Source: Candidatus Geothermarchaeota archaeon
GTDB lineage: Archaea; Thermoproteota; Nitrososphaeria; Geothermarchaeales; JAUWBL01
Assembly: GCA_030601715.1 (NCBI GenBank)
Contig: JAUWBL010000087.1
Coordinates: 1 to 5,353 of the forward strand
Direction of reading: 5' to 3'
Length of the DNA: 5,353 nt
Part shown: one piece after another, positions 4,465-5,353 of the stretch
Layout of the letters: the number at the start of each line of letters is the position of its first letter
Position numbering within the stretch: position 1 is the stretch's first letter
Translations under genes and position numbers: made by a program
The notes under the pieces: generated by a model
The model's input: only the letters and a program-made list of their open reading frames with translations
The model's database searches: none
What the model was told of the DNA's origin: nothing

Positions 4465-5353
4465 ATGGTATTCGGTGTCGAATCGAGGATGGGAAGGACA
4501 GCACAGAGACTTCTCTTTACGGCGACTGTTGTCTCTTTGCTTGCGTCTCTGGTTCCTTTGGGGGTTGAGTCTCAACATGATCAGCACCTGACCTACCGGT
4601 ACGTTTTTGAAGTGGACCAAGAGGGTTTCACGGAGGCAACAATACTCATCCTAGGGGAGGGCGACGGCCTCGGCTTTGGATGGGTGCTAGTCCCAAAGTA
4701 TCAAGACATCGATATCTACACGCACCAAGGAACGCTCCAGGAGAAATCATCGAAGCTGGCCATCGCTCCCGGAGGGTCGGAGTTCGTCTTCTACGATAAC
4801 ATGACCTTCACGTATCAAACCAGGGGTGGGATGTTCAACATGACCTTGTCCTACAGTTTCACCCATGGAGCCTTCGTTATCGAACCCCGGGGCTTCTTCT
4901 ATTCTCCCCAGATAGGCTTTCCTTCAGGAGTCAGAACCCGAGCCATTGTCGAGCTTCCCCACGGCTTCGAGTTCGGAAATGAACAAGTACATCTCGATGG
5001 GTCCCTCTTGGATGTCGACAGAAGCGGTGATGGGACGGAGGTAGAAACGGCTCCAGCCCCCTTCGACCGAATATCCATTGAATTCGACGTCGATGAAGAA
5101 GGAAGCTTCGAAACAGTTGAGGAAGGAATCTTCACCTCGAATGTTGCCTCGCGTTACAGAGGAATTGCTGAACGCTTTCTCGACCTCTACGTTAGTGCGT
5201 ATCCTCTCTACACCGACGTTTTCAACATGACTATGGAGAATGTGGACTTGGTCCTCTTCGTCCCCTCCTACGAGCAGTTCCTTGAAGGACTTGGAGGATT
5301 TGTGCCCTTCACGGGAAAGAATGAGGTGGGCAGCGTCCACCTCAACATCTTCT
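4465..5353 (+). CDS. Exported surface protein with signal peptide, 3' end beyond the window; possible gluzincin-type peptidase
   Basis: The frame is open from the TAG at 4417-4419 to the window end, giving 296 codons from the ATG at 4465 without a stop. Residues 16-34 are hydrophobic (LLFTATVVSLLASLVPLGV) behind basic residues, so a signal peptide or N-terminal anchor is likely. The start at 4465 has GAGG 6 nt upstream. The ATG at 4489 gives a more compact signal peptide but has poor Shine-Dalgarno spacing. The exported part is acidic and aromatic-rich, with beta-strand-like alternation. It has three Asn-Met-Thr N-glycosylation sequons (N112, N125, N254). The last visible section (about 232-296), including VDLVLFVPSYEQFLEGLGGF and then GSVHLNIF, resembles the segment preceding the zinc-binding helix in peptidase-MA-like proteins. 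That is a weak impression, as any HExxH motif would lie outside the window. I do not recognise a specific family. Confidence 0.75.
   Translation, partial: MVFGVESRMGRTAQRLLFTATVVSLLASLVPLGVESQHDQHLTYRYVFEVDQEGFTEATILILGEGDGLGFGWVLVPKYQDIDIYTHQGTLQEKSSKLAIAPGGSEFVFYDNMTFTYQTRGGMFNMTLSYSFTHGAFVIEPRGFFYSPQIGFPSGVRTRAIVELPHGFEFGNEQVHLDGSLLDVDRSGDGTEVETAPAPFDRISIEFDVDEEGSFETVEEGIFTSNVASRYRGIAERFLDLYVSAYPLYTDVFNMTMENVDLVLFVPSYEQFLEGLGGFVPFTGKNEVGSVHLNIF
4508..4569 (+). other. Predicted signal peptide hydrophobic segment of the surface protein
   Basis: About 19 uninterrupted non-charged, mostly hydrophobic residues follow an Arg-containing n-region (R-x-A-Q-R) and precede a polar, charged stretch beginning ESQHDQH. 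This fits Sec export, with cleavage plausibly near the V-E-S-Q junction. No lipobox cysteine is present. Confidence 0.65.

Noticed and set aside
4470..4483. Small hairpin ATTCG-GTGT-CGAAT at the start of the surface-protein gene
   Set aside because: A 5-bp stem is expected by chance, and there is no sign of a regulatory role.
4338..4568. Plus-strand open frame starting in the T-arm of tRNA-Leu
   Set aside because: Its start is tRNA sequence and it overlaps the signal-peptide gene in another frame; it has no recognisable domain.
4228..4620. Minus-strand open frame with a sequence like RRWDSNPRKPSPADLKSAP
   Set aside because: This is the familiar spurious translation of an antisense tRNA; it crosses tRNA-Leu and the surface-protein start.
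4924..5340. Minus-strand 138-residue open frame
   Set aside because: It is a shadow of the surface-protein gene. The plus frame is longer, has a signal peptide, and stays open to the window end.

Overview
The window is archaeal chromosomal DNA. It holds parts of two protein genes at its edges, three complete protein genes, and two tRNA genes that appear to carry introns. The archaeal assignment rests on the mevalonate-pathway enzymes, a standalone DUF62-type SAM hydrolase, TATA-like elements at the right distance from gene starts, encoded CCA ends, and tRNA insertions that fold as bulge-helix-bulge (BHB) structures. From memory, the histidyl-tRNA synthetase resembles the type found in Thaumarchaeota and related TACK archaea. 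Noncanonical tRNA introns also fit TACK lineages better than most Euryarchaeota. The lineage is an inference, since no rRNA or other marker is present.

Layout: (1) 1-1265 (+), hisS, missing only a few N-terminal codons. (2) 1232-2065 (-), a SAM hydrolase convergent with hisS and overlapping it by 34 nt. Its expected catalytic His is replaced by Asp. (3) 2066-2142, a short divergent promoter region with one palindromic TATA-like box. (4) 2143-3126 and 3136-4122 (+), a two-gene mevalonate operon: a phosphomevalonate/diphosphomevalonate decarboxylase, then a GHMP kinase with phosphomevalonate-kinase-like motifs. (5) 4101-4200 (-), tRNA-Arg(CCU), whose 3' end overlaps the kinase stop codon in antisense. 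(6) 4201-4254, a short divergent promoter between the tRNAs. (7) 4255-4365 (+), tRNA-Leu(UAA). (8) 4366-4464, 99 nt in which I see no gene or convincing regulatory element. (9) 4465-5353 (+), the N-terminal part of an exported, probably glycosylated protein that runs off the window.

The two mevalonate enzymes act in series on the route to isopentenyl (di)phosphate for archaeal ether lipids. The other genes are housekeeping (aminoacylation, SAM turnover, tRNAs) with no clear link to them.

The most striking content is in the tRNA pair. tRNA-Arg(CCU) seems to contain two 11-nt introns, one in the D-loop and one at 37/38. They share one architecture and the same 3' splice context. The adjacent tRNA-Leu(UAA) contains a third intron of about 23 nt in its D-arm. 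Removing all three leaves textbook cloverleaves. This predicts a splicing endonuclease with broad specificity in the host.
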